Shown here piece by piece: positions 31,288 to 40,797 of a stretch of 64,000 nucleotides of DNA. The position numbers and the translations under genes are program-made. The notes beneath the pieces are model-generated. The model had not been told where the DNA came from. It ran no database searches and worked only from the letters and a program-made list of their open reading frames with translations. How positions within the stretch are numbered: position 1 is the first letter of the stretch; each line of letters begins with the position of its first letter. Origin of the DNA: Halorhabdus salina (GTDB lineage Archaea; Halobacteriota; Halobacteria; Halobacteriales; Haloarculaceae). The DNA lies in assembly GCF_013839425.1 (NCBI RefSeq), contig NZ_JACDNP010000001.1:248001-312000 (forward strand). The letters are read 5' to 3'.

Positions 31288-31899
31288 TCAGCGGACGTAT
31301 CGGTCCAGAAACGCGGCGATCATGGCCTTGCCGTGGTCGGTCAGAATACTCTCGGGATGGAACTGGACACCGACGTGTGGCTTCGATCGATGCCGGACGC
31401 CCATCACGACCGATCGCTCGTCGTCGGTGTGGGCGGTCTCGACGAGACAGTCGGGCACGTCGTCGTGGTCGACAGCCAGGGAGTGATAGCGCCCCACGTC
31501 GAAGCCTTGCGGAAGGTCGGCGAAGATGCCCTCACCGTCGTGGGTGACTGTCGAGGCTTTCCCGTGAACGACGGCCGGTGCGTGGCCGACCGGCGCGCCG
31601 CGGGCAGCACACAGCGCCTGGTGGCCCAGACACACCCCCAGTGTCGGGGTTGACAGTGACTCGAAGATAGGCATCGAGACGCCCGCCGCCTGCGGCGTTC
31701 CCGGTCCGGGCGAGACGACGATCGCCGCCGGATCGAGCTCCCGGATACCCGCGATGTCGATCGCGTCGTTGCGCCGGACGACGACCTGGCCGTCGACGGC
31801 TGGCAGCCACGCGTCAGTCGTCACCACCTCGCCGACGTACTGGACGAGATTGTAGGCGAACGAATCGTAGTTGTCGATGACGAGGATCGGCCCGGTCAC
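31288..31899 (-). CDS. pabA: Glutamine amidotransferase component of aminodeoxychorismate/anthranilate synthase
   Basis: A 203-residue class I glutaminase. The triad is Cys in G-V-C-L-G-H-Q-A near residue 90 and His/Glu in V-Q-F-H-P-E-S near 179-181; the oxyanion loop is V-V-S-P-G-P-G-T-P. It feeds ammonia to the chorismate-binding partner encoded just upstream; the two genes overlap by 4 nt. PabA and TrpG cannot be told apart from sequence alone; the adjoining pabC supports PabA. Confidence 0.85.
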   Translation of the reverse strand: MTGPILVIDNYDSFAYNLVQYVGEVVTTDAWLPAVDGQVVVRRNDAIDIAGIRELDPAAIVVSPGPGTPQAAGVSMPIFESLSTPTLGVCLGHQALCAARGAPVGHAPAVVHGKASTVTHDGEGIFADLPQGFDVGRYHSLAVDHDDVPDCLVETAHTDDERSVVMGVRHRSKPHVGVQFHPESILTDHGKAMIAAFLDRYVR

Positions 31900-33383
31900 G
31901 GGTCAGCCCCCCGGTCCGTTGTCGTCTCCTCGTCCCCCACGACGTCGACCTCGCGGTCCAGCGCGTCGCCGACCGCATTCACCAGCCCGCGGGCCTTATC
32001 GAGCGTTTCGTCGTACTCGCGGTCAGGCACCGAGTCGGCGACGATGCCGGCCCCGACGCGCAGGTGGTACTCCCCGGCGTCCCGGACGAGCGTTCGAATG
32101 ATAATGTTCAGCGTCGCCCGGTCGTCGAACCCGAAGATACCGATACTGCCAGTGTAGGGGCCGCGGCGAGTGGCCTCAACCTCGTCGATGATCGCCATCG
32201 TTCGCGGTTTGGGTGCGCCAGTGATCGTCCCGCCGGGGAACACGGCCCGGACCGCGTCGGCCAGGTCCCGATCCGCCCGGAGGCGGCCCTCGACCAGCGA
32301 GACCAGGTGCATGACTTCCGAGTAGCGGTCGACGCGGCGATACTCGGCGACGTCGACGCTCCCGTACTCACTGACCTTCCCAAGGTCGTTGCGTTCGAGA
32401 TCGACCAGCATGGCGTGTTCGGCGCGTTCTTTCTCGTCTGTGCCCAGGTCGGCTTCCAGTTCCTGATCACGTTCCGTCGTCTCGCCCCGGGGTCGGGTGC
32501 CGGCGATCGGTTCGGTCACCAGCCGCTCACCCTCACGGTGTAAGAGAAGTTCCGGGCTCGCGCTAACGAGATCGGCGTCAGGGAACTCCAGGAGTCCTGA
32601 ATACGGTGCCGGATTGACCTCCCGGAGCGCTCCGAACGTCGTCACTGGGTGGACGGCCGCAGGGGCAGTCAATCGGTGGGAGACGTTCGCCTGGAAGGTA
32701 TCGCCGTCTCTGACGTACGCTTTGACGCGATCGACGCGATCAGTAAACCCGTCGCGACCGCAGTCGCTCTCGAAGCGGACCGGCCCCTCGACGGTCGGTT
32801 CTTCGACCGTCGGGTCGCCATCGCGGGCTCGCCGGGCCAGCGCAAACGCCCGTTCACGACCACGCTCGAACGCGGCGTCGGGATCGTCACCGACGCGTGG
32901 ACAGACCGTCACGTGCAATGTCACCGGTGACTCCGCTGGTTCGCGCCAGGCGACCAGCGCGTCGTAGACCGCGACCTGTATGCGCGGCAGGTTGCGGTCG
33001 CGCTCGGCGTCTGTGGGAAGCTCCTCTATTTCACGGGCGACGTCATAGGAGAGCCAGCCGATCGCCCCACAGGGATACGGGACCGCACAGTCGCCTCGAA
33101 CGAGTGATTCCTCGGCCAGTCGCCCAACCAGTGTCTCGATCGCGTTGCCGTCCGGCCCGACGGTCAGCCACTTGACGGGATCGACGCCGAAGTAACTCCA
33201 GCCCTCGGCGCCGCCGCTGGTTTCGAGGAAACATCCGCCCGGCCCGTCGCGCGCCCGACGATAGGCTACAAACGGGTCTTCGACCGTCGTGCGCACCTCG
33301 ATCGGCACGCGTTCCTGAGGACCAGCGTCGGACGCGAGTGTCCGGAACGTCTCTCGGTCAGTGACCAGCCGCGGCTCAGTCAT
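31896..33383 (-). CDS. pabB: Chorismate-utilising enzyme, aminodeoxychorismate synthase component I (or anthranilate synthase I)
   Basis: A 495-residue TrpE/PabB family enzyme. Diagnostic motifs include F-Q-A-N-V-S-H-R-L near residue 232, P-I-A-G-T-R-P-R-G near 285, D-L-E-R-N-D-L-G near 320, [11 protein letters not shown] near 377 and G-P-Y-T-G-S-I-G near 402. The P-I-A-G-T motif has Ala where classical PabB has the catalytic Lys of P-I-K-G-T, so anthranilate synthase activity is possible. Context with pabA and pabC argues for 4-aminobenzoate synthesis. Confidence 0.8.
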   Translation of the reverse strand: MTEPRLVTDRETFRTLASDAGPQERVPIEVRTTVEDPFVAYRRARDGPGGCFLETSGGAEGWSYFGVDPVKWLTVGPDGNAIETLVGRLAEESLVRGDCAVPYPCGAIGWLSYDVAREIEELPTDAERDRNLPRIQVAVYDALVAWREPAESPVTLHVTVCPRVGDDPDAAFERGRERAFALARRARDGDPTVEEPTVEGPVRFESDCGRDGFTDRVDRVKAYVRDGDTFQANVSHRLTAPAAVHPVTTFGALREVNPAPYSGLLEFPDADLVSASPELLLHREGERLVTEPIAGTRPRGETTERDQELEADLGTDEKERAEHAMLVDLERNDLGKVSEYGSVDVAEYRRVDRYSEVMHLVSLVEGRLRADRDLADAVRAVFPGGTITGAPKPRTMAIIDEVEATRRGPYTGSIGIFGFDDRATLNIIIRTLVRDAGEYHLRVGAGIVADSVPDREYDETLDKARGLVNAVGDALDREVDVVGDEETTTDRGADP

Positions 33384-33430
33384 CACGAATATTCACGAGG
33401 AGCAACGACTACCGTGTTGCGGTCGATGTA

Positions 33431-33928
33431 CTATTCGCCGGCCCGCTCGATCCACGTGGCGACACGTGACTCGGCGATGCCCGTCTGTTCGGCGATGGTT
33501 TCGGCGTCTGCCGCCGCCAGCTCACCGACCGTCTCGATGTCGGCATCGGCCAGTCGTTCGGCGTAGGCCGGGCCGATGCCCTTGATCGACTGGACGTTTT
33601 CGGTCACGTCTTCGTCGGGCTGAGACGGCGTTTCCCCAGTCTCAGCGGCCGATTCGCTCTCGGACGCAGACGGTTCAGATTGGGCAGCCGATTCCGCCGT
33701 AGTGTCGTCGACGGCGTCCGTGGCTGTATCCTCGTTGGCTTCCGTTGTTGTATCGTCAGCCTTGCTGTCGGTCCCTTTGACCGCGTCCTCGGTCGTCGTG
33801 TCCGGCTCACGTTCGACCGTGACACCGACATCCTGGGCCGTCGATTCGTCACTCGGAATCGACTGGCCGCCCTGATGCTGAGACGTATTCAATCCCAGGG
33901 CAGTCTTGATCCGTTCGATGAGTCCCAT
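33431..33928 (-). CDS. Helix-hairpin-helix protein with acidic linker
   Basis: A 165-residue protein. A short N-terminal helix (G-L-I-E-R-I-K-T-A-L-G-L) is joined by a long Asp/Glu/Thr/Ser-rich linker (about 18-108) to a C-terminal double HhH domain: V-Q-S-I-K-G-I-G-P-A-Y-A-E-R-L-A and V-G-E-L-A-A-A-D-A-E-T-I-A-E-Q-T-G-I. Such domains bind DNA non-specifically or mediate protein contacts. It is 47 bp upstream of pabB on the same strand. No enzyme activity can be inferred. Confidence 0.75.
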   Translation of the reverse strand: MGLIERIKTALGLNTSQHQGGQSIPSDESTAQDVGVTVEREPDTTTEDAVKGTDSKADDTTTEANEDTATDAVDDTTAESAAQSEPSASESESAAETGETPSQPDEDVTENVQSIKGIGPAYAERLADADIETVGELAAADAETIAEQTGIAESRVATWIERAGE

Positions 33929-33978
33929 GTGCGGTGATACGACTGCCAGGACTTAAAGCCGTCCACGTTACGCCCGGG

Positions 33979-34776
33979 CTACAGTTCGCCTCGGAGTGCC
34001 TCGTTCATCGTCTCGACTGGTGCATCCCGGCCAGTCCAGCGCTCGAACGCTTCGACACCCTGATAGAGGAGCATCCACGCCCCGTCGACCGTCGTCGCGC
34101 CGGCCGCCGCCCCATCCCGGAGCAAGCGCGTCTCGATCGGGCTGTAGACCGCATCGAGAACAGCCAGATCGTCGTGGAGGGCGTCGCTCGGAACCGGCGA
34201 TCGATCCTCGTCCATCCCGACGCTGGTGGCGTTAACCAGCACGTCCGCACCAGTCAGTAGGTCACCAAGCGCATCCAGCCCATGGCCGTCAGCGCCGGGA
34301 ACGTCCCCAGCGAGGGCTTTGGCCTTCCGAACGGTGCGATTAGCGATCGAGACGTTCAGTCCTTCATCTGCGAGTCCGAAGGAGATCGCCCGGCCGGCCC
34401 CGCCCGCCCCCACGACCACGGCCGACCCGTCGAGAGTGACGTCGTGTTCGCGAAGCGCCCGGACGGCACCGATCGCATCGGTATTGTGGCCGGTCGGTCG
34501 GTCGCCGGTGAAGTCGATCGTGTTGACCGCCCCGATGCGGGCGGCCAGGTCGTCCGGGTCGACGGCGTCAAGAACAGCCTGCTTGAACGGGATCGTCACG
34601 TTCAGTCCAGCGACGCCCAGTGTCTCGGCCGCCTCGACCGCGTCACTGGCCTCGCCTTCGGCCGGTTCGAACGTGACATACCGGGCGTCGATGTCCAGTT
34701 CCTCATAGGCCGCCTCGTGCATGGGCGGCGACAGGGAGTGTTCGACCGGGTTGCCGATGAGTCCGTAGACGTCCAT
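33979..34776 (-). CDS. aroE: Shikimate dehydrogenase
   Basis: A 265-residue NADP-dependent enzyme reducing 3-dehydroshikimate to shikimate. Visible are [13 protein letters not shown] near residues 8-20 (shikimate Ser pair), the catalytic Lys in N-V-T-I-P-F-K near 64, N-T-D near 100, the Rossmann loop [10 protein letters not shown] near 120 and N-R-T near 144. ATG 34774-34776 opens the domain (D-V-Y-G-L-I-G-N). Downstream pab genes use chorismate, the end product of this pathway. Confidence 0.93.
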   Translation of the reverse strand: MDVYGLIGNPVEHSLSPPMHEAAYEELDIDARYVTFEPAEGEASDAVEAAETLGVAGLNVTIPFKQAVLDAVDPDDLAARIGAVNTIDFTGDRPTGHNTDAIGAVRALREHDVTLDGSAVVVGAGGAGRAISFGLADEGLNVSIANRTVRKAKALAGDVPGADGHGLDALGDLLTGADVLVNATSVGMDEDRSPVPSDALHDDLAVLDAVYSPIETRLLRDGAAAGATTVDGAWMLLYQGVEAFERWTGRDAPVETMNEALRGEL

Positions 34777-34897
34777 GCGCCGAGCAACGACGGGGACGGG
34801 CAAAACCGCGACGGTTGGCGGTGACGTAGTACCGTACTCGGCCGTGGCTCGGCTCAATCGTGTGGCTTATTGCCACAGTTGTCCCGACTCCGCAAGA

Positions 34898-34905
34898 CAT
34901 TATTT
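34898..34905 (+). promoter_or_regulatory. Box A for the cation exchanger gene
   Basis: CATTATTT lies 22 nt before GTG 34927. A transcription start about 25 nt after its centre would fall on that codon, favouring a leaderless mRNA and the shorter start for the exchanger. Confidence 0.4.
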
Positions 34906-34926
34906 CCGAGGGTAGTGAGTTCGAGT

Positions 34927-36294
34927 GTGTCTCGTCTACGTCATCCGCTGACTGCGGTCGCCGCGGCGGTGGCATTGTCGCTGCCGTGGGTCATCGTCGA
35001 GGGATCGCGGCTGGCAGCCGGCGCCAGTTGGGTACCAGCCAGTTCGGCCATCAGACTCTCGACGGGCCTCACAGTACTGGTGACTGGTCTGGCGGTCGTC
35101 GGTGCCTCCTTCCTGCTCGCCTGGGGGGCCGAAACCGCCGAGAAGGACGTTCCCCGAGCGTTCGCACTCGCGGTCCTGGCGGTCCTGGCGGTAGCTCCCG
35201 AGTACGCCGTCGACGCGTTGTACGCCTGGCAGGCAGGGGCGGGCGCCGGGACGGCCGCGGGCGCCGACGCCGGCAACCTCGCGATCGCGAACATGACCGG
35301 GGCCAACCGGATCCTCATCGGCCTGGGCTGGTCCGGGATCGCGCTGTTTACCGTCTATCGCGCCTACTCGGTCCGGGACGAGTCCGTCGAGTTCCGGGAC
35401 GGCTTTCTCGCCGATGTCGTGACGCTGGACAGAGCGCTGACGACCGAGATCACGTTCCTCTGGCTGGCGACGTTGTGGGCGTTTCTCGTCCCGCTGGGCG
35501 GCGGCATCGACCTGATCGATACCGTCGTCCTCGTCGGCCTGTACGTGAGTTACATCCTCATCATCATCCGATCGGGAATCGAGACGGAAGACGAACAGAT
35601 CGGCGTCCCCGGCTACTTACAGAGCTACCGGAAACCGAAGCGGATCGCGACCGTTCTCGGGCTGTTCATCTACTCGGGAATCATGATCTTGATCGCCGTC
35701 GAGCCGTTCGCCCACGGCCTGGAAAGTCTCGGACTCCAGTACGGGGTTCCGCGGTTCTTCATGATCCAGTGGATCGCGCCCCTGGCCAGCGAGTCCCCCG
35801 AGTTGATCGTGGTCGTCTACCTGGTCAACAAGGCCCGATCCTCGGCCGGGTTCAACGCCCTGATCTCCTCGAAGCTCAACCAGTGGACGCTTTTGATCGG
35901 GACGCTCGCGATCGTCTACTCGATCGCGGCGGGCGGGCTCGGCGTCCTCGAATTCGACTACAAACAGCAACTCGAAATCTGGATTACGGCCGCCCAATCG
36001 TTCTTCGCGCTGGCGATCCTGGTCAACTTCAACATCAGTCTTCGGGAGGCCGTCGCGTTGCTCGTGTTGTTCGTTTCTCAGGTGTTCGCTGAGTTCATGG
36101 TGTTGAACGTCCTCTCGTTGGCCCATCCCGAAGCAGTCAGCCACCAGATCCTGCTGGGCTACACCGCCGTCTACCTCATCCTCGGACTGGCGATGTTCGT
36201 CCGCCGCCGGCAGGCTGTCAAGGAAATGCTCGGCATGACTGCCGAAGTGGTCCAGACGGCGTTCGGTCGCCGAAGCGACTTCGATCTCGAGTGA
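34927..36294 (+). CDS. Sodium/calcium exchanger family membrane protein
   Basis: About 455 residues with some ten to eleven membrane helices. Two inverted alpha-repeats are visible: A-P-E-Y-A-V-D-A-L-Y in the first half and A-P-L-A-S-E-S-P-E-L-I-V-V-V in the second, each with the ion-coordinating Glu. Together they define the CaCA cation antiporter fold, which exchanges Ca2+ (or other divalent ions) for Na+ or H+. In-frame GTGs at 34915 and 34927 and TTG at 34870 are possible starts; I prefer 34927 from the box A. It overlaps or abuts dtdA. Confidence 0.8.
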   Translation: MSRLRHPLTAVAAAVALSLPWVIVEGSRLAAGASWVPASSAIRLSTGLTVLVTGLAVVGASFLLAWGAETAEKDVPRAFALAVLAVLAVAPEYAVDALYAWQAGAGAGTAAGADAGNLAIANMTGANRILIGLGWSGIALFTVYRAYSVRDESVEFRDGFLADVVTLDRALTTEITFLWLATLWAFLVPLGGGIDLIDTVVLVGLYVSYILIIIRSGIETEDEQIGVPGYLQSYRKPKRIATVLGLFIYSGIMILIAVEPFAHGLESLGLQYGVPRFFMIQWIAPLASESPELIVVVYLVNKARSSAGFNALISSKLNQWTLLIGTLAIVYSIAAGGLGVLEFDYKQQLEIWITAAQSFFALAILVNFNISLREAVALLVLFVSQVFAEFMVLNVLSLAHPEAVSHQILLGYTAVYLILGLAMFVRRRQAVKEMLGMTAEVVQTAFGRRSDFDLE

Positions 36295-37694
36295 GCAAAA
36301 TGACGATCAGTGCAGACGAACCCACGGACGAATCCGACGGACACGTCGCCATCGTCGTCTCGGCCGAAGATCGCGCATCCGAACAGATCTACGAGCAGTT
36401 GCTCGCCGTTACCGACTGGACGACGATGAGTGATGACGAACGAACGTCGGCCGAGGGCAGCGGGGACGTCTACCGGACTGACGGGTTCGAAATGCGGACC
36501 TTCGAAGATTGGCATCTCGAACTCGATGGCGTCGCAGACGTTTTCGACGATCCGGATCTTGTCGTCTTTGCCTCGCGCCACTCGGGGGAGACCGGACCAC
36601 TGCTGACCGCCCACCACACGGGCAACTTCGGGAGTGCGGAGTACGGCGGTGAGGATCGCGCCCTCGCTCGCGCCGCACCCAACGCAGAAAGCCACGTCCT
36701 CGACGCGCTGGCCGAGTACGCACCCGAGGACTACGAAGTGGGGATGGAGTGTACCCACCACGGCCCGACCGACGTGGGCGCGCCTTCGCTGTTCGTCGAG
36801 GTCGGCAGCGGGCCCGACCAGTGGGACGATTCCGATGCCGCCGGTGCTGTCGCGCGAGCAATTCTGGACCTCCGTGGGACGGCCCCCGACGCCCCCCGGG
36901 AAGACGGCGAATCGAGTGCCCGCCGACATCTGGTCGGCTTCGGGGGCAACCACTACACCCCACGGTTCGAGCGCGTCGTCCGCGAGACCGACTGGGCAGT
37001 TGGGCACATCGCTGCCGACTGGGGTCTGGAAGCGTTGGGCGATCCTGCCAAAGCCGACGACGTGCTCGATGCTGCCTTCGAGGAAAGCAACGCTGAATAC
37101 GCGCTGATCGACGGCGAACATCCCGCCGTCGAGGGCGCGATCGATGCCCTCGGCTACACGGTCGTCAGCGAGACCTGGCTCCGGGCCGTCGAGGACGTGC
37201 CGCTGCCGTTCGTCCGATGCGTCGAAAACAGCGTCGAGACCGTCGACGATGGTTTGCGATTCGGAACGCAGGCAATGGGATACGACGGTGAGTTCGAAGT
37301 CGTCGAAATTCCGGGCCATCTGCTGGACGAAGCTCAGGGGATCGACCGCGAGGCGACCCGCAAGGCCGTCGAGGCCGTTGCGCTCGCGTTCACCACCGAA
37401 CAGAGCGCCACACTGGTCGGCGAGCGGGCTGTCGTCGCTGACGGGAATGACCGCGAAGCGTTGATCGACGGACTCGCGGACGTACTCCGCGCGGACTACG
37501 ACGAGGTGATCGTCGAGGCTGCCCACGTCGTCGCGAGGAAGGAAGCCTTCGATCCCACACTCGCCGCGGACGCGGGCGTCCCGGAAGGCCCGAAATTCGG
37601 GACGCTGGCGAACGGCCAGGCCGTCGAAGTCGACGGCGAGACCGTCGAGCCCGAAGCAGTTACCCGGGAGCGAGAAGTGACGTTCCCGGTCTAA
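36291..37694 (+). CDS. dtdA: D-aminoacyl-tRNA deacylase (archaeal DtdA/DTD2 type)
   Basis: A 467-residue protein whose core matches archaeal DTD2: S-R-H-S-G-E-T-G-P-L-L-T-A-H-H-T-G-N-F near residues 95-113, E-C-T-H-H-G-P-T-D near 152-160 and F-G-G-N-H-Y-T-P near 216-223. It hydrolyses D-amino acids wrongly attached to tRNA. The C-terminal third (from about residue 270) is a haloarchaeal extension beyond the usual 270-residue enzyme. GTG 36291 overlaps the exchanger stop (GTGA); ATG 36300 is an equally possible start. Confidence 0.88.
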   Translation: MSKMTISADEPTDESDGHVAIVVSAEDRASEQIYEQLLAVTDWTTMSDDERTSAEGSGDVYRTDGFEMRTFEDWHLELDGVADVFDDPDLVVFASRHSGETGPLLTAHHTGNFGSAEYGGEDRALARAAPNAESHVLDALAEYAPEDYEVGMECTHHGPTDVGAPSLFVEVGSGPDQWDDSDAAGAVARAILDLRGTAPDAPREDGESSARRHLVGFGGNHYTPRFERVVRETDWAVGHIAADWGLEALGDPAKADDVLDAAFEESNAEYALIDGEHPAVEGAIDALGYTVVSETWLRAVEDVPLPFVRCVENSVETVDDGLRFGTQAMGYDGEFEVVEIPGHLLDEAQGIDREATRKAVEAVALAFTTEQSATLVGERAVVADGNDREALIDGLADVLRADYDEVIVEAAHVVARKEAFDPTLAADAGVPEGPKFGTLANGQAVEVDGETVEPEAVTREREVTFPV

Positions 37695-37715
37695 GTGAAC
37701 CTGGGCGAAACTCTC

Positions 37716-38099
37716 TCAAACGTCGACGGCGTGCGCTTTCAGCGTTTCCAGTTCGATTTCTTCAAGAACGGTTTCGTTGGTCGCCTCCAGTACGACCGGC
37801 GGTGCCACGTCAGCCTCGCGGGCCTCCAGCCAGCGACCGACGCACAGACACCAGCGATCTTTCGGGTTCAGTCCGGGAAAATCCAGTTCCGGCCGCGGCG
37901 TGATCAAGTCGTTGCCCTGCTTGCGCGAGAATTCCAGAAAGTCCTGGGTCATCACCGCACAGAGATGATGCTGGCCGCGGTCGCCGGGGACCGCCGTGCA
38001 GTGGCCGTCGCGCTGGTAGCCGGTCGAGAGCGTGCTACTGCACGGTTCGAGTGGCTCGCCCAGCACGTTCAGCTGGGCGTCGGGATCGCTCTGTGACAT
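37716..38099 (-). CDS. DUF2237 family protein
   Basis: A 127-residue protein with the family signature: E-P-C-S near residue 18, T-G-Y-Q-R-D-G-H-C, H-H-L-C-A-V-M-T, G-N-D-L-I-T-P-R-P-E, F-P-G-L-N-P-K-D-R-W-C-L-C and R-W-L-E-A. The many conserved Cys and His residues suggest metal binding, but the function of the family is unknown to me. ATG 38097-38099 starts the conserved part. It follows thiC by 64 bp on the same strand. Confidence 0.82.
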   Translation of the reverse strand: MSQSDPDAQLNVLGEPLEPCSSTLSTGYQRDGHCTAVPGDRGQHHLCAVMTQDFLEFSRKQGNDLITPRPELDFPGLNPKDRWCLCVGRWLEAREADVAPPVVLEATNETVLEEIELETLKAHAVDV

Positions 38100-38163
38100 A
38101 CCGTGGGTTGTCGCGAGGTGCGGGTAACAGTTGGTGTCAAGACTGGTTTTGCCGTGATTTCTG

Positions 38164-39603
38164 TCAGTCGTCACTCGGGACGCCCTCGGCGTGATTACAC
38201 AACGCCTCGGGCACCGTCGGTAGGCCGCTGGTATCGTGAGTGCCCGTCGGCGGCAGATTCACCTCGGCAGCCGAGGACTCGGCGAGGTCGATCTCGGCTG
38301 AAAGGTCGTCCATCGCACCGCTATCTCTGGCATCCTGATCGATCCGCATCGAACAAAACTCCGCGCCGCACATCGAACAGTACCGGGCCTCCTTGTAGTT
38401 GTCCTCCGGCAGGGTCTGGTCGTGGTAGTCCGTTGCCCGATCAGAGTCAAGCGCGAGACGGAATTGCTCGCGCCAGTCGAAGTCATAGCGGGCTTTCGAG
38501 ATGGCGTCGTCCCAATCGCGTGCGCCTGGCTTCCCGGCGGCCACGTCACCTGCGTGGGCGGCGATTCGATACGCTGCGAGGCCATCCCGGACGTCTTCGG
38601 CGTCTGGCAGTCCAAGGTGCTCTTTGGGGGTGACATAACACAGCATCGCCGCACCATGACGAGCGGCCTCGGTCGCGCCGATCGCACTCGTGATGTGGTC
38701 ATAGCCTGGCGCGACATCAGTCACCAGCGGCCCGAGCAGATAGAAGGGAGCCCCATCACAGACGTCCTGCTGGTATTCGACGTGGTCGCCGATTTCGTCC
38801 AGCGGGACGTGGCCCGGCCCCTCGACCATGACTTGCACCCCGTGCTTTTGGGCGCGCTCGGTGAGTTCGCCCAGCGTCTCCAGTTCGGCCAGTTGAGCGT
38901 CGTCGTTGGCGTCCGCGAGTGATCCGGGGCGGAGGCCATCTCCGAGGCTGATCGTCACGTCGTATTCGGCGAGAATCGCACAAATTTCGTCAAAATGCGT
39001 GTAGAGAGGATTCTGCTCGCCGTGGGCCTCCATCCATTCGGCGAGGATCGATCCGCCACGGGAGACAATGCCCGTGATCCGCCCGTCGGTCAGTGGCAGA
39101 TGCTCCCGGAGAATGCCCGCGTGAATGGTCTGGTAGTCCGTGCCCTGTGCAGCCTGCGATTCGATCACGTTGAGGAGGAGTTCGGGCGTCAGCTCTTCTG
39201 GCGTTCCCGCCTGCTTCAGCGCCTCGTAGATCGGCACCGTCCCAAGCGGGACCGGCGAGTGTTCGATCTGACCGGCCCGAAGAGCCGGAATGTCGCCGCC
39301 CGTCGAGAGATCCATCACCGTGTCCGCGCCGTACTCGATCGCCGTGTGGAGCTTCTCCCGCTCGGTCTCGATATCGCTCTCGGGTTCACTATTGCCGATG
39401 TTTGCGTTGATCTTCGTCGAGAAGTCCTTCCCGATGATCATCGGGTCGATCGAGTCGTGCTCGTGGTTGTTCGGGATCACCGCTTCCCCGGCGGCGATCC
39501 TCTCGCGGACGACTGCCGGATCGCGGTTCTCTCGCTTGGCGACCCGTTCCATCGCCGGCGTGATCTCTCCGTCGCGTGCGCGCTGGAGTTGCGTCGCTGT
39601 CAT
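38164..39603 (-). CDS. thiC: Phosphomethylpyrimidine synthase ThiC
   Basis: A 479-residue radical-SAM-like enzyme converting aminoimidazole ribotide to hydroxymethylpyrimidine phosphate for thiamine. Key parts: K-I-N-A-N-I-G-N-S near residue 65, M-D-L-S-T-G-G-D near 97, V-S-R-G-G near 182, E-G-P-G-H-V-P near 263 and the C-terminal 4Fe-4S motif C-S-M-C-G-A-E-F-C (C-x2-C-x4-C) near 411-419. ATG 39601-39603 is about 28 nt from a clear box A, so the mRNA is probably leaderless. Confidence 0.95.
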   Translation of the reverse strand: MTATQLQRARDGEITPAMERVAKRENRDPAVVRERIAAGEAVIPNNHEHDSIDPMIIGKDFSTKINANIGNSEPESDIETEREKLHTAIEYGADTVMDLSTGGDIPALRAGQIEHSPVPLGTVPIYEALKQAGTPEELTPELLLNVIESQAAQGTDYQTIHAGILREHLPLTDGRITGIVSRGGSILAEWMEAHGEQNPLYTHFDEICAILAEYDVTISLGDGLRPGSLADANDDAQLAELETLGELTERAQKHGVQVMVEGPGHVPLDEIGDHVEYQQDVCDGAPFYLLGPLVTDVAPGYDHITSAIGATEAARHGAAMLCYVTPKEHLGLPDAEDVRDGLAAYRIAAHAGDVAAGKPGARDWDDAISKARYDFDWREQFRLALDSDRATDYHDQTLPEDNYKEARYCSMCGAEFCSMRIDQDARDSGAMDDLSAEIDLAESSAAEVNLPPTGTHDTSGLPTVPEALCNHAEGVPSDD

Positions 39604-39627
39604 CACTCCAGCCGATGTACCACTAGA

Positions 39628-39635
39628 TTATATAA
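39628..39635 (-). promoter_or_regulatory. Box A of thiC
   Basis: TTATATAA, preceded on the minus strand by ATCACCAAG, lies about 25-30 nt upstream of the thiC start. Transcription would begin essentially at the start codon, leaving no room for a leader riboswitch. Confidence 0.65.
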
Positions 39636-39701
39636 CTTGGTGATTATAGACGACACGAGCTGGGGCTGGTCGCGGAGAGAGACTGAAAACGTCGCAGGCA
39701 G

Positions 39702-40280
39702 TCAGTCGCCAGTGTCGTACTTGTAGGTCGCCTCGTCAGGGTCGATGCCGAAGTCCTCGGCCGATTCTTCGGGTTCGTCGTCACCTTCCTCCGCAGCGGC
39801 AGCCTTGAAGGCATCCCGGAAGCGTTGTGGCATCGAGAACGACTCGACCTCGAGGATCATCGGGACGGCGTCAGGTTCCAGGGAACCGCGTTTGGTGTCC
39901 AGCCGATCCTGTAAGACAGCGGGGAGGTCCGCTTCGTCGATGGCTTCGAAGCCGAACTGGGCGAGATAGTTGGGTTCGCCTGAGAGCGTATAGACGATCT
40001 CGAAGCCCTGATCAGTGGCTTCCTGGAGGAGTCGTTCGACGACGTGGGCACCGACGCCCTGGCCGCGCCACGCCTCAAGGACGCCGATGCTCGTCAGTTC
40101 ACAGACGTCGCCCTCGTCCTTGTGGATGCGGATGCGCCCAAATCCGGCACGTTCGTCGCTCCGTTCATCGACCGCGATGACGTAGTCCCGCGATCGAAAG
40201 GCCGTCTCGTCGAGTGCCATCGCCTCGATTTGGTCGAGCAGCCAGACCTCGTCGCGGTTGCGCGCGTCCCGGACGTACAT
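39702..40280 (-). CDS. GNAT family N-acetyltransferase with acidic C-terminal extension
   Basis: A 192-residue protein. The acetyl-CoA loop L-E-A-W-R-G-Q-G-V-G-A-H-V-V near residues 70-83 and Y-L-A-Q-F-G-F-E-A-I near 106-115 show a GCN5 fold. The last 40 residues are acidic and end in E-A-T-Y-K-Y-D-T-G-D, which is not part of the fold. ATG 40278-40280 is preferred to an ATG five codons upstream because it starts the conserved region. Substrate unknown. Confidence 0.83.
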   Translation of the reverse strand: MYVRDARNRDEVWLLDQIEAMALDETAFRSRDYVIAVDERSDERAGFGRIRIHKDEGDVCELTSIGVLEAWRGQGVGAHVVERLLQEATDQGFEIVYTLSGEPNYLAQFGFEAIDEADLPAVLQDRLDTKRGSLEPDAVPMILEVESFSMPQRFRDAFKAAAAEEGDDEPEESAEDFGIDPDEATYKYDTGD

Positions 40281-40397
40281 ACTTCGAGGTAGCACCCCCC
40301 AGGGAAAAGTATTTGCTGGCGAAGATGGGGGAATCCCGAGCAGACACGTCTCGCGGCCGACGGCCTCGCCGAGCGATCGACCGATCGCTGGCCTCGC

Positions 40398-40706
40398 TCA
40401 GAAGCCGCTGCCGTCGCCGCCCTCCAGCCGGTCGACGACCTCGCGGATGTCTGCTGACTCCTCGATTGACTCTTTGACCTTCTCACGCCGGCGGACTTCG
40501 GCGGCACTGGCGTTGTAGGCCCGGACGTACTCGGCCCGGGAGTGTTCCTCGAAGGCGTGCCGGATGGCGAAGTACCCGTCAGGCAGAACCGTCCCGCAGA
40601 CCGCACACTCGATGCGCTCGTGGCTGGTCGACTGATGGACGATCAAGTCCTCGACCCGATCGAAGGACTCGCCACAGCCTTCGAGCGCACATTCCCAGCG
40701 TGGCAT
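40398..40706 (-). CDS. Small double C2H2-type zinc-finger protein (DUF7565-like)
   Basis: A 102-residue protein. Two zinc fingers are visible: C-A-L-E-G-C-G-E-S-F with His pair V-H-Q-S-T-S-H, and I-E-C-A-V-C-G-T with R-H-A-F-E-E-H. The remainder is a charged helix. This two-finger layout occurs in haloarchaeal small proteins; DNA or RNA binding is plausible but not shown. ATG 40704-40706 is chosen because the first finger starts within a few residues. Confidence 0.7.
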   Translation of the reverse strand: MPRWECALEGCGESFDRVEDLIVHQSTSHERIECAVCGTVLPDGYFAIRHAFEEHSRAEYVRAYNASAAEVRRREKVKESIEESADIREVVDRLEGGDGSGF

Positions 40707-40768
40707 ACCCCAGGTTACGCCCCACCAGGGGTAAAAACCCACCCATCGCCGACCGCGAACCAGAACGG

Positions 40769-40777
40769 CTTTTGTTG
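40769..40777 (+). promoter_or_regulatory. Box-A-like T-rich element before the PHP gene
   Basis: CTTTTGTTG lies 20-29 nt upstream of GTG 40798, the expected distance for a leaderless haloarchaeal mRNA, and supports that GTG as the start. Confidence 0.4.
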
Positions 40778-40797
40778 CCACCGGAATAGGCCCGGGC

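Noticed and set aside
36171-37526. Long minus-strand open frame opposite dtdA
   Set aside because: It mirrors the codon structure of dtdA, whose active-site motifs are complete; no supporting motif of its own.
39604-39700. Possible TPP riboswitch upstream of thiC
   Set aside because: No THI-box motifs are visible, and box A lies so close to the start codon that there would be no leader RNA.
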